The translations under genes and the position numbers were made by a program. The notes under the pieces were generated by a model. That model was not told where the DNA came from. It searched no databases and saw nothing but the letters and a program-made list of their open reading frames with translations. Source: Chitinophagaceae bacterium (lineage in GTDB: Bacteria; Bacteroidota; Bacteroidia; Chitinophagales; Chitinophagaceae). Taken from it: a stretch of DNA of 64,000 bases. Location: NCBI GenBank assembly GCA_947476485.1, contig CANJQU010000009.1, positions 1 to 64,000 of the forward strand. Reading direction: 5' to 3'. Of this stretch, positions 27,648 through 35,338 are shown piece by piece. How positions within the stretch are numbered: the first letter of the stretch is position 1; each line of letters starts with the position of its first letter.

Positions 27648-28214
27648 TTAATTCTTTACGCGCTCTACGTATGCACCGGTCTTTGAGTCTATCTTAATAA
27701 GATCACCTTCGTTTACAAACAATGGCACGGGTATCGTTGCGCCTGTTTCCAGCGTAGCTGGCTTGGTAGCCCTGGTAGCTGTATCGCCTTTCACACCCGG
27801 CTCTGAATAAGTAACACGCAGGTTGATGCTTGGCGGAAGCTCCACGCCCATAGGCGTTTCGGTCTCTGTGTTGAAAATAACGAAGCAATCCTGGCCATCC
27901 TTGTACAGCGGCGGATTGTCTACCATGTTTTCACCTAATACGATCTGCTCGAAAGAATTAGTGTCCATGAGGTTGAAGCCGCTGTCATCTTTATATAGGA
28001 ACTGGTAGTTGCGTTTTTCAACACGTACCGGAAAGATGTTGTCTCCTGAGTTCCAGGTATGCTCGATAGAGCGGTTGTTGTCAACACCTTTCAACTTAGC
28101 CCACACTTTTGCTGCTGCGCGTGCTGTTTTGTTCTGTCCGAATTCCACTACTGAGTAAAGGCTGCCATCTAATTTTATGATCAACCCGTTACGCATATCT
28201 GCTGTTGTAGCCAT
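27648..28214 (-). CDS. efp: Elongation factor P, Arg32-type
   Basis: A 188-residue three-domain factor that relieves ribosome stalling at polyproline. The start at 28214 gives 'MATTADMRNGLIIKLDG'. The domain I loop that normally reads PGKG reads 'NKTARAAAKVWAKLK' here. By position, Arg32 replaces the modified Lys, and N28-K29-x-x-R32 matches the N-K-S-G-R loop of Pseudomonas-type EF-P, which EarP rhamnosylates using dTDP-L-rhamnose. The rest is typical EF-P ('YSEPGVKGDTAT', C-terminus 'GAYVERVK'). No earP gene is in the window, but rfbB and rfbA lie 2.7 kb downstream on the same strand. A perfect -7 box precedes it. Confidence 0.93.
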   Translation of the reverse strand: MATTADMRNGLIIKLDGSLYSVVEFGQNKTARAAAKVWAKLKGVDNNRSIEHTWNSGDNIFPVRVEKRNYQFLYKDDSGFNLMDTNSFEQIVLGENMVDNPPLYKDGQDCFVIFNTETETPMGVELPPSINLRVTYSEPGVKGDTATRATKPATLETGATIPVPLFVNEGDLIKIDSKTGAYVERVKN

Positions 28215-28240
28215 GAAGAGTATTATTTTTGAATGGACTG

Positions 28241-28248
28241 CAAAAGTA
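28241..28248 (-). promoter_or_regulatory. -7 promoter element of efp
   Basis: Minus-strand TACTTTTG, a perfect TAnnTTTG, 26 nt upstream of the efp ATG at 28214. It supports the shorter start. Confidence 0.55.
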
Positions 28249-28460
28249 ATCATTAAAGCCAAAAAGCGAAATGCTATTTTTAAGACAAAAAGGGGTAAAA
28301 ACGGGTAAAAAATGAGAAAAAATGAATAAAAATGATAGAAAACAGGCTATTTTTTGTCATTTTTAGTACTGTGTATCTCTATCGTCATCTTTCTTTTTCA
28401 ATAAAAATGAAATGCTTACTTTAAATAATATTATCTTTATTGTTCATTTTATTGCAAGAT

Positions 28461-30248
28461 ATGAAACAGTTCTTACGCCGGGTGTTATTCATCCTCATTT
28501 TCAGTGTTGTGCTATTATCGCAATTCCGCTTATATGCGTCTCACGTTATGGGCGCTGAATTGTTTTATACCCATGTATCGGGCAATACCTATAAAATAAC
28601 TTGTGTTGTTTATGGCGATTGCAGCCCAGCGGCGGCGGCCGGGTTTAGCACGTTCCCAACTTCTCAGCCGCAAGTTTGTGTTTATGATGCCTCCATATCT
28701 ACAAGTTCACCGGTTGCTACACTTTCGCTACCAATACAAGCCCCCGATTCTGGAATAGAGGCTACCACACTGTGTCCCGGCGACACATCCCAATGCTTCA
28801 ACCCGGCATCTCCTATTCCGGGAGTCATGAAGTTTGTTTATAGTGGCAATGTTACCTTGCCGCATGCATCCACTTTATGGCTATTTGTATATACCGGTGG
28901 TATGGGACCAGGCTCTGCGGCTGGCAGAGCCAGCTCGATTACCAATATCAATTCTGCAGGCGCCACTCTTTTCCAACTTATAGATACATTAAATAATAGC
29001 CTTGCTCCAAATTCCAGTCCTACGTTCTCAGACACCCTGCAGACGACCTTTTGCATCAACCAACAGGATCGTTTTGACCCTAAGCCGATTGATCCCGAGG
29101 GTGATAGTATGGACATTATACTTACTAATGCAATGAATGGCTCCGGTGGCGGTTGCACCATTGGTGGGCCAGTCAGTTACAGAGGTACGGCGTGGCCGGG
29201 GACGCCTGTGTCGGCGATAAACCCGCTACAAGTATTACCGGATAGCTTCCAATTAAATCACCGTAACGGGCAGCTATCTTTTTTTCCGAACGTGTCTCAA
29301 AGGGCAAATGTTTTGTATAATGTAAGGGAATTCCGAGGCGGAGTGCTGGTGGGGACCAGCCAGCATGAGTTCAATTTCCTCATAACGACCTGCCCCGGAA
29401 CATTTCCCTGTCTTATTAATAGCTGTGCAGGAACACCTGAGGCCGGCAATGTGAGCGCGACGCCGGATATCGGGTGCAGTTCCTTTGTTTCGATATTGTC
29501 TTTGCCTGGTTCAACTTTAGCAACGGGACTTACGTATCAATGGCAATCGTCTCCGGATAGCAGCACATGGACTAATATTTTCGGCGCTACAAATGAGACC
29601 ATGAGCACGACCGTCAGTGTTTCGGGCTATTACCGAGCCACCGTAAGTTGCGCGACAAGCACTGGCAACGATACATCTCCCGGGTTAAAAATATTTACAT
29701 ATCCGGCATCTATTCCTATTGTAAGCATTAACGCAACACCGGGAACGAGCATTATTGCAGGGCAGTATGATACATTGACAGCAACTGTGACCGGAGGCGT
29801 GGCCCCTACTTTCCAATGGCTGATAAACGGGAGTGTTATACCCGGAGCCACTACTTCGGTGTTTATAAGGAACACATTTGCGGATCACGACTCTGTGGTT
29901 TGCCGGGTAACCAATACTGATCTTTGTGCATATTCTTCTTTTAATGTTGTATTTCTGAATGTTAGCGGCGCCGCCGTTAATGTCGATCCGGTTGTTGAGA
30001 GGGATCGGGTAACACTTGCGCCAAATCCGACCAAGGGCTTTTTTACCATTAGCGGAAAAACAGGTGCGACAGGTAACGAAAAGATCACCGTGGAAATAGC
30101 GAACACCCTCAGCCAGGTTGTTTATGAAGCTTCTTTTGTTGCCGAGCATGGCGAGATTAACCAGCAAATGGATGTCTCGAGATTGCCAAACGGCTTGTAT
30201 TTCCTGAAAATAAACGGGGTAACTATAAAAAGGTTCTTAAAGGAATAA
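28461..30248 (+). CDS. Secreted multidomain protein with T9SS type A sorting domain
   Basis: A 595-residue exported protein. The start at 28461 gives a signal peptide ending near 'RLYASHVMGAELFYTHVSG'. The N-terminal domain, with 'HVMGAELFY' and 'YKITCVVYGDC', matches a module seen at the front of many large Bacteroidota surface proteins. The middle has two Ig-like repeats ('LTYQWQSSPDSSTWTNIFGA' and 'PTFQWLINGSVIPGATTS'). The end, 'APNPTKGFFTISGK...GLYFLKINGVTIKRFLKE', is a T9SS type A sorting domain. Role unknown; inferred to be on the surface or released. A near-consensus -7 box (TATCTTTA) is at 28432-28439. Confidence 0.85.
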   Translation: MKQFLRRVLFILIFSVVLLSQFRLYASHVMGAELFYTHVSGNTYKITCVVYGDCSPAAAAGFSTFPTSQPQVCVYDASISTSSPVATLSLPIQAPDSGIEATTLCPGDTSQCFNPASPIPGVMKFVYSGNVTLPHASTLWLFVYTGGMGPGSAAGRASSITNINSAGATLFQLIDTLNNSLAPNSSPTFSDTLQTTFCINQQDRFDPKPIDPEGDSMDIILTNAMNGSGGGCTIGGPVSYRGTAWPGTPVSAINPLQVLPDSFQLNHRNGQLSFFPNVSQRANVLYNVREFRGGVLVGTSQHEFNFLITTCPGTFPCLINSCAGTPEAGNVSATPDIGCSSFVSILSLPGSTLATGLTYQWQSSPDSSTWTNIFGATNETMSTTVSVSGYYRATVSCATSTGNDTSPGLKIFTYPASIPIVSINATPGTSIIAGQYDTLTATVTGGVAPTFQWLINGSVIPGATTSVFIRNTFADHDSVVCRVTNTDLCAYSSFNVVFLNVSGAAVNVDPVVERDRVTLAPNPTKGFFTISGKTGATGNEKITVEIANTLSQVVYEASFVAEHGEINQQMDVSRLPNGLYFLKINGVTIKRFLKE

Positions 30249-30333
30249 CCTTGCCGGGTTGAAGTTTAGCTATCAGCCGTTTTTTACTACATTTGTCCCC
30301 TCATTAATCTTCTTACTAAAAATAATACCATAT

Positions 30334-31740
30334 ATGGCATACGATATAATCGTAATAGGAAGCGGTCCCGGTGGTTATGTAGCTGCTATCCGCGCATCGC
30401 AGCTGGGTTATAAAACAGCAATTGTAGAAAAAGAAAACCTGGGTGGTATATGCCTGAACTGGGGTTGCATACCTACAAAAGCCCTGCTGAAAACAGCGAG
30501 CGTATTCGAGAACTTCACACATGCAGCCGACTATGGTATTGTTGCATCAGATTTTAAGGCGGATTTTGGTGCGGTGATCAAGCGCAGCCGTGGAGCAGCA
30601 GATAAGATGAGTAAGGGTGTGCAGTTCCTGATGAAGAAGAACAAGATAGATGTGATCATGGGCATGGGCAAGCTGAATGCTAAAAAAGAAGTGGAAGTAA
30701 CCGGAGCAGACGGCAAAATAGCCGTGCACCAGGCACGCCACGTGATACTGGCTACCGGCGCACGCAGCCGCCAACTGCCTAACCTGCCACAGGATGGCAA
30801 GAAAGTGGTGGGCTATCGTGAGGCAATGAACCTGCCAACTCAGCCGAAAACAATGATAGTAGTGGGCAGTGGTGCAATAGGTGTAGAGTTTGCTTATTTC
30901 TATAACAGCATAGGCACCAAGGTAACCGTGGTAGAGTTCATGCCGCGCATAGTACCGGTGGAAGATGAGGATATTTCTAAGGAACTGGAAAAGAGCTTTA
31001 AGAAAAAGGGCATTACGGTGATGACCAATGCTTCGGTAGAGAAGCTGGACACAGCGGGCGCAGGCGTAAAGGCAACAGTGAAAACAGCAACAGGCGATGT
31101 GGTGCTGGAAGCTGATGTGGTGTTGAGCGCAGTGGGTATAGCTGCGAACATAGAGAACATAGGCCTCGAAACACTGAACATAAAGACGGATAAGGGCAAG
31201 GTGCTGGTTGATAAATATTTTAAGACCAATGTAGATGGTATCTATGCTATAGGCGATATCACACCAGGCCAGGCACTGGCTCACGTAGCATCTAAGGGTG
31301 CAGTGATCTGTGTAGAGGCAATTGCTAATAAAGAAGGCAAGTACAAGCATATGCCAGAGCCGCTGGACTATGGCAATGTACCGGGTTGTACTTATTGCTC
31401 ACCGGAAATAGCCAGCGTGGGCATGACCGAGAAGCAAGCCAAGGATGCTGGTTATGAAATAAAGGTGGGCAAATTCCCATTCACAGCATCAGGTAAGGCT
31501 GTGGGCGCGGGCGCTACTGAGGGTTTTGTGAAGGTGATATTTGACGCTAAGTACGGCGAGTGGCTGGGTACACACTCGATAGGTTATAACGTGACTGAAA
31601 CTATTGCCGAGACTGTTGTTGCGCGCAAGCTGGAAACGACCTGGCAGGAAGTGCTGGACAGCATACACCCCCACCCTACTATGAGCGAAGGCATCAAAGA
31701 TGCTGTGGAAGCAGCGCTGGGAGAAGCCATTCACCTCTAA
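30334..31740 (+). CDS. lpdA: Dihydrolipoyl dehydrogenase
   Basis: A 468-residue FAD/NAD disulfide oxidoreductase, the E3 subunit of 2-oxoacid dehydrogenase complexes. The start at 30334 is set by the FAD motif 'YDIIVIGSGPGGYVAA'. The redox disulfide is Cys40-Cys45 in 'GGICLNWGCIPTKALL', the NAD-binding 'VVGSGAIGVEFAY' follows, and the C-terminal catalytic pair is in 'HPHPTMSE'. It may also reduce the AhpD encoded ~9 kb away, by analogy with mycobacteria (inference). Monocistronic, ending at a hairpin. Confidence 0.95.
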   Translation: MAYDIIVIGSGPGGYVAAIRASQLGYKTAIVEKENLGGICLNWGCIPTKALLKTASVFENFTHAADYGIVASDFKADFGAVIKRSRGAADKMSKGVQFLMKKNKIDVIMGMGKLNAKKEVEVTGADGKIAVHQARHVILATGARSRQLPNLPQDGKKVVGYREAMNLPTQPKTMIVVGSGAIGVEFAYFYNSIGTKVTVVEFMPRIVPVEDEDISKELEKSFKKKGITVMTNASVEKLDTAGAGVKATVKTATGDVVLEADVVLSAVGIAANIENIGLETLNIKTDKGKVLVDKYFKTNVDGIYAIGDITPGQALAHVASKGAVICVEAIANKEGKYKHMPEPLDYGNVPGCTYCSPEIASVGMTEKQAKDAGYEIKVGKFPFTASGKAVGAGATEGFVKVIFDAKYGEWLGTHSIGYNVTETIAETVVARKLETTWQEVLDSIHPHPTMSEGIKDAVEAALGEAIHL

Positions 31741-31780
31741 TTAATGTGCAAATTTGAAAATGTGAAGATGTGAAAATTGA
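31741..31780 (+). repeat. Post-stop 'ATTTGAAAATGTG' motif, copy 1
   Basis: Directly after the lpdA stop codon the sequence reads ttaatgtgcaaatttgaaaatgtg and then a degenerate second copy, gaagatgtgaaaattga. Related copies follow the stop codons at 46487 and 60102. Confidence 0.5.
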
Positions 31781-31814
31781 GTGCGTCTATTAAAAATGAT
31801 TTAGTAAAAGAATG

Positions 31815-31840
31815 AAGGCTGCTTTCGGGCAGCCTTTGTT
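31815..31840 (+). terminator. Intrinsic terminator of lpdA
   Basis: aaggctgc / gcagcctt stem (8 bp, 6-nt loop) followed by tgttgtg. The T tract is short, so strength is moderate. Confidence 0.6.
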
Positions 31841-31925
31841 GTGTTTGTCAGACATAAAACAGGCTGTTGTTTAACAAGAGGTGAAATCCCTTAATTGAAA
31901 AATCAGTCTGACAATCTATGATTAC

Positions 31926-32588
31926 TTAAAGTTCCGCATTGATCAAAAAGCAAAATACTTCTCCGGGGCCGTGAACGCCTACTACAAGGGTCTTTTCGAT
32001 ATCGGCGGTGCGGCTGGGGCCGGTGGTGAGGTTGATCATGGAGGGGAGATCGTTGCCGTATTTTTTCTTTATCGCGTTGAGGCCGTCTTCTATATCGGGT
32101 ACTACCTGGTTGGTATAGGCAAAAACAATATGCACAGGATAGTATACCGGCGCTACGCGGCCCATGTTCTGACGGCTGCTCAATAGGATGGAGCCCGTGC
32201 GGGCAACGAGGGTTTCGCAGCCGGTGATGCAGGCATCCGCAGCTTCGGCTTTGGGATCGGAGGCGGTTACTATGTCTATTTTGCGGTTGTGGAAAATGCG
32301 GAGCAAACGTTCGTCGGCGCAGAGGAGTTGCTTCCAACCGCGATTCTCATAGAGTACATTGACATTATCAAGGAGCTCCTGTTCATTTTCGCAGAAGACG
32401 AATTTTCCACCGAGCTTGATAAATGCTTCTGCAAAGACCTCTTCAGGGGTATGATCGCTATCCGCAAAGATCGCACCGGTTTCCTTTTCAGCGTCAGGGA
32501 AAGGCATGGGTAATGGTTCTCCGCCAAGTCCTTTGCGGATCTTGCTGAGGATGTTCTCCCGTGCCTTGGATGTTTTAAATGTTTGCAA
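31926..32588 (-). CDS. LUD-domain protein, LutC/YkgG-like
   Basis: About 220 residues. The family N-terminus reads 'K-T-S-K-ARENILSKIRKGL', which is preceded only by a TTG codon (32588), so I use TTG; the longer ORF start at 32684 is unlikely because it would cross the divergent recN promoter region. The C-terminal LUD domain carries 'VGVHGPGEV' and 'NLTTGPSRTADIEKTLVVG'. In Firmicutes LutC works with LutA and LutB in lactate oxidation, but those partners are absent here. It is divergent from recN. Confidence 0.75.
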   Translation of the reverse strand: MQTFKTSKARENILSKIRKGLGGEPLPMPFPDAEKETGAIFADSDHTPEEVFAEAFIKLGGKFVFCENEQELLDNVNVLYENRGWKQLLCADERLLRIFHNRKIDIVTASDPKAEAADACITGCETLVARTGSILLSSRQNMGRVAPVYYPVHIVFAYTNQVVPDIEDGLNAIKKKYGNDLPSMINLTTGPSRTADIEKTLVVGVHGPGEVFCFLINAEL

Positions 32589-32595
32589 CCGGATG

Positions 32596-32603
32596 CAAAA
32601 ATA
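32596..32603 (-). promoter_or_regulatory. -7 promoter element of the lutC-like gene
   Basis: Minus-strand TATTTTTG, a perfect TAnnTTTG, ending only 7 nt before the TTG start. Transcription would begin at or within a few bases of the start codon. Confidence 0.45.
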
Positions 32604-32665
32604 GAAAAAGCAATGGATTAAAACGGATGCGGCATCTTTTATTGCAAATTGCAGTGTGTTACCTT

Positions 32666-32673
32666 TAAATTTG
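32666..32673 (+). promoter_or_regulatory. -7 promoter element of recN
   Basis: TAAATTTG, a perfect TAnnTTTG, 19 nt before the recN ATG. A TTG about 21 nt upstream could serve as the -33 element. Confidence 0.55.
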
Positions 32674-32692
32674 CACAAGAACACCTGACTAA

Positions 32693-34348
32693 ATGCTGCA
32701 GAAGCTTGTTATAAAGAATTACGCAATAATTGACCACCTCACTATTGAGCCGGACGCACACCTGAATACGGTAACCGGAGAGACAGGAGCGGGTAAAAGT
32801 ATTATACTGGGGGCGCTTTCCCTGATACTTGGAGAGCGTGCGGATACTTCGGTACTTATTAATACCAATGAGAAATCGGTGGTGGAAGGATACTTTGATG
32901 TGAGCAACAATAAGTTGTTTCAAAATGCGCTTACCGAGGCTGAACTTGATAATGAAGATCAATGCATCATTCGCAGGGAAATTAGTACTGCGGGGAAGTC
33001 GAGGGCATTTGTGAATGATACGCCTGTGACGCTGACCTTGCTGAATAAACTTACTTCGCTGCTGGTAGACCTCCACCAACAGTTTGGGCACCTGGCGCTG
33101 GAGGATGATCATTTCCAGATGGAGGCATTGGATGCTATTGGCAAGACTGGCGTGATGGCGGAGAGTTACCGAAAATTGTATTACAAGCACAAGAGCGTAA
33201 AACAAAAACTGGCTGATAACCGTGAACGGCAAGCGCAGTGGAAAAAAGAGTCGGACTATAAACAGTACCTGCTGGATGAATTGCTGCAGGCGGCATTCAA
33301 AGAGGAAGAGATAGAGCATGCGGACAGGCAGCTAAAACAAATGAGCCATTCAGAGCGCATCATCAGTGTGCTGCAAGCGAGCCGGGTATCACTTGAAGAA
33401 GGTGAACAGCCAATTGTGAATGAGCTAAAGCGCATCAGTCAAAACCTGCAGGGCATTACGGATATTATGCCGGAGCTGAAGACGCTACAGGAACGTATTA
33501 CATCGGTTTGGGCAGAGTTGAAAGACATAGCTGGCGAACTGGAACATGAGGAAGGAAAGGTGATGCTGGACCCGGCTGTGATGGCACAGTTGCAGGAGCG
33601 GATAGACATAGGGTATAAGCTACTAAAGAAACATGGTGCAAATACCACGGGCGAGCTGTTGGAGCTTCAAGAGCGGCTGGAAGAAGAGTTGAAAGCGACG
33701 CTGGACATTAACGAGGCAATAGAACGGTTGGCCAAAGAAGAGGGTGTACTTTTTAAAGAATTAACGACGGAGGCGGAGCAACTATCAGCGATGCGTAAAA
33801 AGGCAGTGCCTAAGTTTGTGAAGAAAATAAACGAACTGCTGATACTGGTAGGCATGCCGAATGCGCGTTTTGAAATACAAATTGAAACTACAAATCCGAC
33901 GATACATGGTGTGGACGCAGTGCAATTCATGCTGGACGCGAACAAGAGCGGACAGTTCCAGCCGTTGCAGAAAGCTGCATCGGGCGGGGAAATGAGCCGT
34001 ATCATGCTTTGCATCAAGTCGCTTACGGCAGAGGCGCTTCACATGCCTACGCTTATTTTTGACGAGGTAGACACCGGTATCTCGGGAGAAGCGGCAAGGC
34101 AGGTGGGTGGATTGCTGCGTGAGCTTTCGCAGTTTCACCAGGTTATTTGCATCACGCACCAGCCGCAAGTGGCGGCAAGGGGTACGCGCCATTTTTACGT
34201 TTATAAGGAAGCGGATAAGAATGAGCGGCTTTCGACGCGTGTCAAGGTATTGCACAATGATGAGCGCGTGCTTGCAATTGCCCGCATGATAGGCGGAGAA
34301 CAGCCGAGCGAGGCGGCGATTAGTAATGCGAAGGAGCTGGTAAATTAA
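32693..34348 (+). CDS. recN: DNA repair protein RecN
   Basis: A 551-residue SMC-like ATPase that acts at double-strand breaks. Walker A 'GETGAGKS' is at residues 29-36, a long coiled coil rich in Glu, Lys and Gln spans ~160-370, the ABC signature 'KAASGGEMSRIML' follows, and Walker B is 'PTLIFDEVDTGISG'. Full length. It is divergent from the lutC-like gene and has its own promoter. Confidence 0.95.
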   Translation: MLQKLVIKNYAIIDHLTIEPDAHLNTVTGETGAGKSIILGALSLILGERADTSVLINTNEKSVVEGYFDVSNNKLFQNALTEAELDNEDQCIIRREISTAGKSRAFVNDTPVTLTLLNKLTSLLVDLHQQFGHLALEDDHFQMEALDAIGKTGVMAESYRKLYYKHKSVKQKLADNRERQAQWKKESDYKQYLLDELLQAAFKEEEIEHADRQLKQMSHSERIISVLQASRVSLEEGEQPIVNELKRISQNLQGITDIMPELKTLQERITSVWAELKDIAGELEHEEGKVMLDPAVMAQLQERIDIGYKLLKKHGANTTGELLELQERLEEELKATLDINEAIERLAKEEGVLFKELTTEAEQLSAMRKKAVPKFVKKINELLILVGMPNARFEIQIETTNPTIHGVDAVQFMLDANKSGQFQPLQKAASGGEMSRIMLCIKSLTAEALHMPTLIFDEVDTGISGEAARQVGGLLRELSQFHQVICITHQPQVAARGTRHFYVYKEADKNERLSTRVKVLHNDERVLAIARMIGGEQPSEAAISNAKELVN

Positions 34349-34537
34349 TCCCAATAGCTATCGGCACCAAAAGAATCATTCCAAATTCCACATCCGAATT
34401 CCAGGCAAATCAATACCTGCTATGAGAAGGATCGAGCCATCAATCTCTCCAGCGCATATACCGCAAAGGGTTTCGTGAGTGATTCGTTGCAGCAGGCTCA
34501 AAGGCTTAACAATGCAACTCGCAATGACGGAGGCTTG

Positions 34538-35050
34538 TTACGGCCTGATTATATCCGGCACTTTTCTGATAGAATCTACGTGGCAGGATAACCAGCCGCT
34601 GCCGCCTGTTTTATAGAACAGGGTATTCTGAGCCGTCTCGGGTATCTCCTTCGGTATAGGAAATTTGCCGCCGGTCACCGGATCAAGTTGCAGGGTGTCT
34701 CCCTTTTTTATTTTGTCAATAGCGATGACAGATGCTTCATATTCCCGGTATTCGGCACGAATGTATTTGCGGTTAACGATCTTTTTTGCCTTTGCCACAT
34801 TGCAGGAAAGCCAGCCACCGTCGCCGCGCCAGAAAAATGTTTCCGGGTATTTATCACCCTGCCAGACTATGACAAAGTGAACACCCGTGGGCGGAGGCGG
34901 GCCGGGTATGCCCGGGACAATCCGTTGCGAGAACGCTGTGACCAGCGTTACACAATTCTTCGTCTTCTTCTTTTTCTTCTTTTTTGCCGAAACAGTAAGT
35001 GTAGCCGAGAGGCAGAGGGCGATGAGGCAGAATAATATCTTTGTTTTCAT
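34538..35050 (-). CDS. Secreted hypothetical protein with two GWLSC motifs
   Basis: 170 residues with a signal peptide ending near 'TLTVSAKK', then a run of seven Lys. The mature part holds two similar motifs: 'GDGGWLSCNV' (near residue 78) and 'GSGWLSCHV' (near 152), each a Trp-Leu-Ser-Cys turn after glycines, suggesting two related half-domains with possible pairing of the Cys residues. I do not recognise the family. It is alone between recN and the S46 peptidase, and the tandem hairpin repeat begins 35 bp upstream of its start. Confidence 0.6.
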   Translation of the reverse strand: MKTKILFCLIALCLSATLTVSAKKKKKKKTKNCVTLVTAFSQRIVPGIPGPPPPTGVHFVIVWQGDKYPETFFWRGDGGWLSCNVAKAKKIVNRKYIRAEYREYEASVIAIDKIKKGDTLQLDPVTGGKFPIPKEIPETAQNTLFYKTGGSGWLSCHVDSIRKVPDIIRP

Positions 35051-35084
35051 AAAATAGTTTTTAGAAGGTGCCTCGTGGCATGCC

Positions 35085-35310
35085 GCCCTTTCAGGGCTGC
35101 TCTCGTGTTGTTTTCATTATCGAGGGGCTTCACCCCTCGCTGGTATATTACGCCCCTTCAGGGCTGTTCGTTTTCGGTCTTCTTCATCAAGCGGCTTCAC
35201 CCCTCACTAATACACTTCGCCCTTTCAGGGCTGTTCGTGTTCCGTCTTCTTTATCGAGCGGCTTCACCCCTCGATGGGGGATAACTCCCCCTTAACGGCT
35301 GTTCATTTTT
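35085..35310. repeat. 67-bp tandem repeat with two hairpins per unit
   Basis: Three full units (35085-35151, 35152-35218, 35219-35285) and a partial fourth (~25 nt). Each unit starts with the palindrome gccctttcagggc and carries ~35 nt later a second one of the cgaggggcttcacccctcg type, perfect in unit 1 and with changes in units 2 and 3. The period is exactly 67 bp. It lies between the starts or ends of minus-strand genes, so it is untranslated. It resembles REP/BIME-type elements; the two ORFs drawn over it are not genes. Confidence 0.8.
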
Positions 35311-35338
35311 CTTTACGTATCCTGATCTACCAAGCATT

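Noticed and set aside
35085-35285. CRISPR array
   Set aside because: The units are directly adjacent at a 67-bp period with no unique spacers, and no cas genes are present.
35068-35295. Two overlapping plus-strand ORFs (75 and 69 aa)
   Set aside because: They cover the 67-bp tandem hairpin repeat; 67 is not a multiple of three, and the frames only reflect the repeat.
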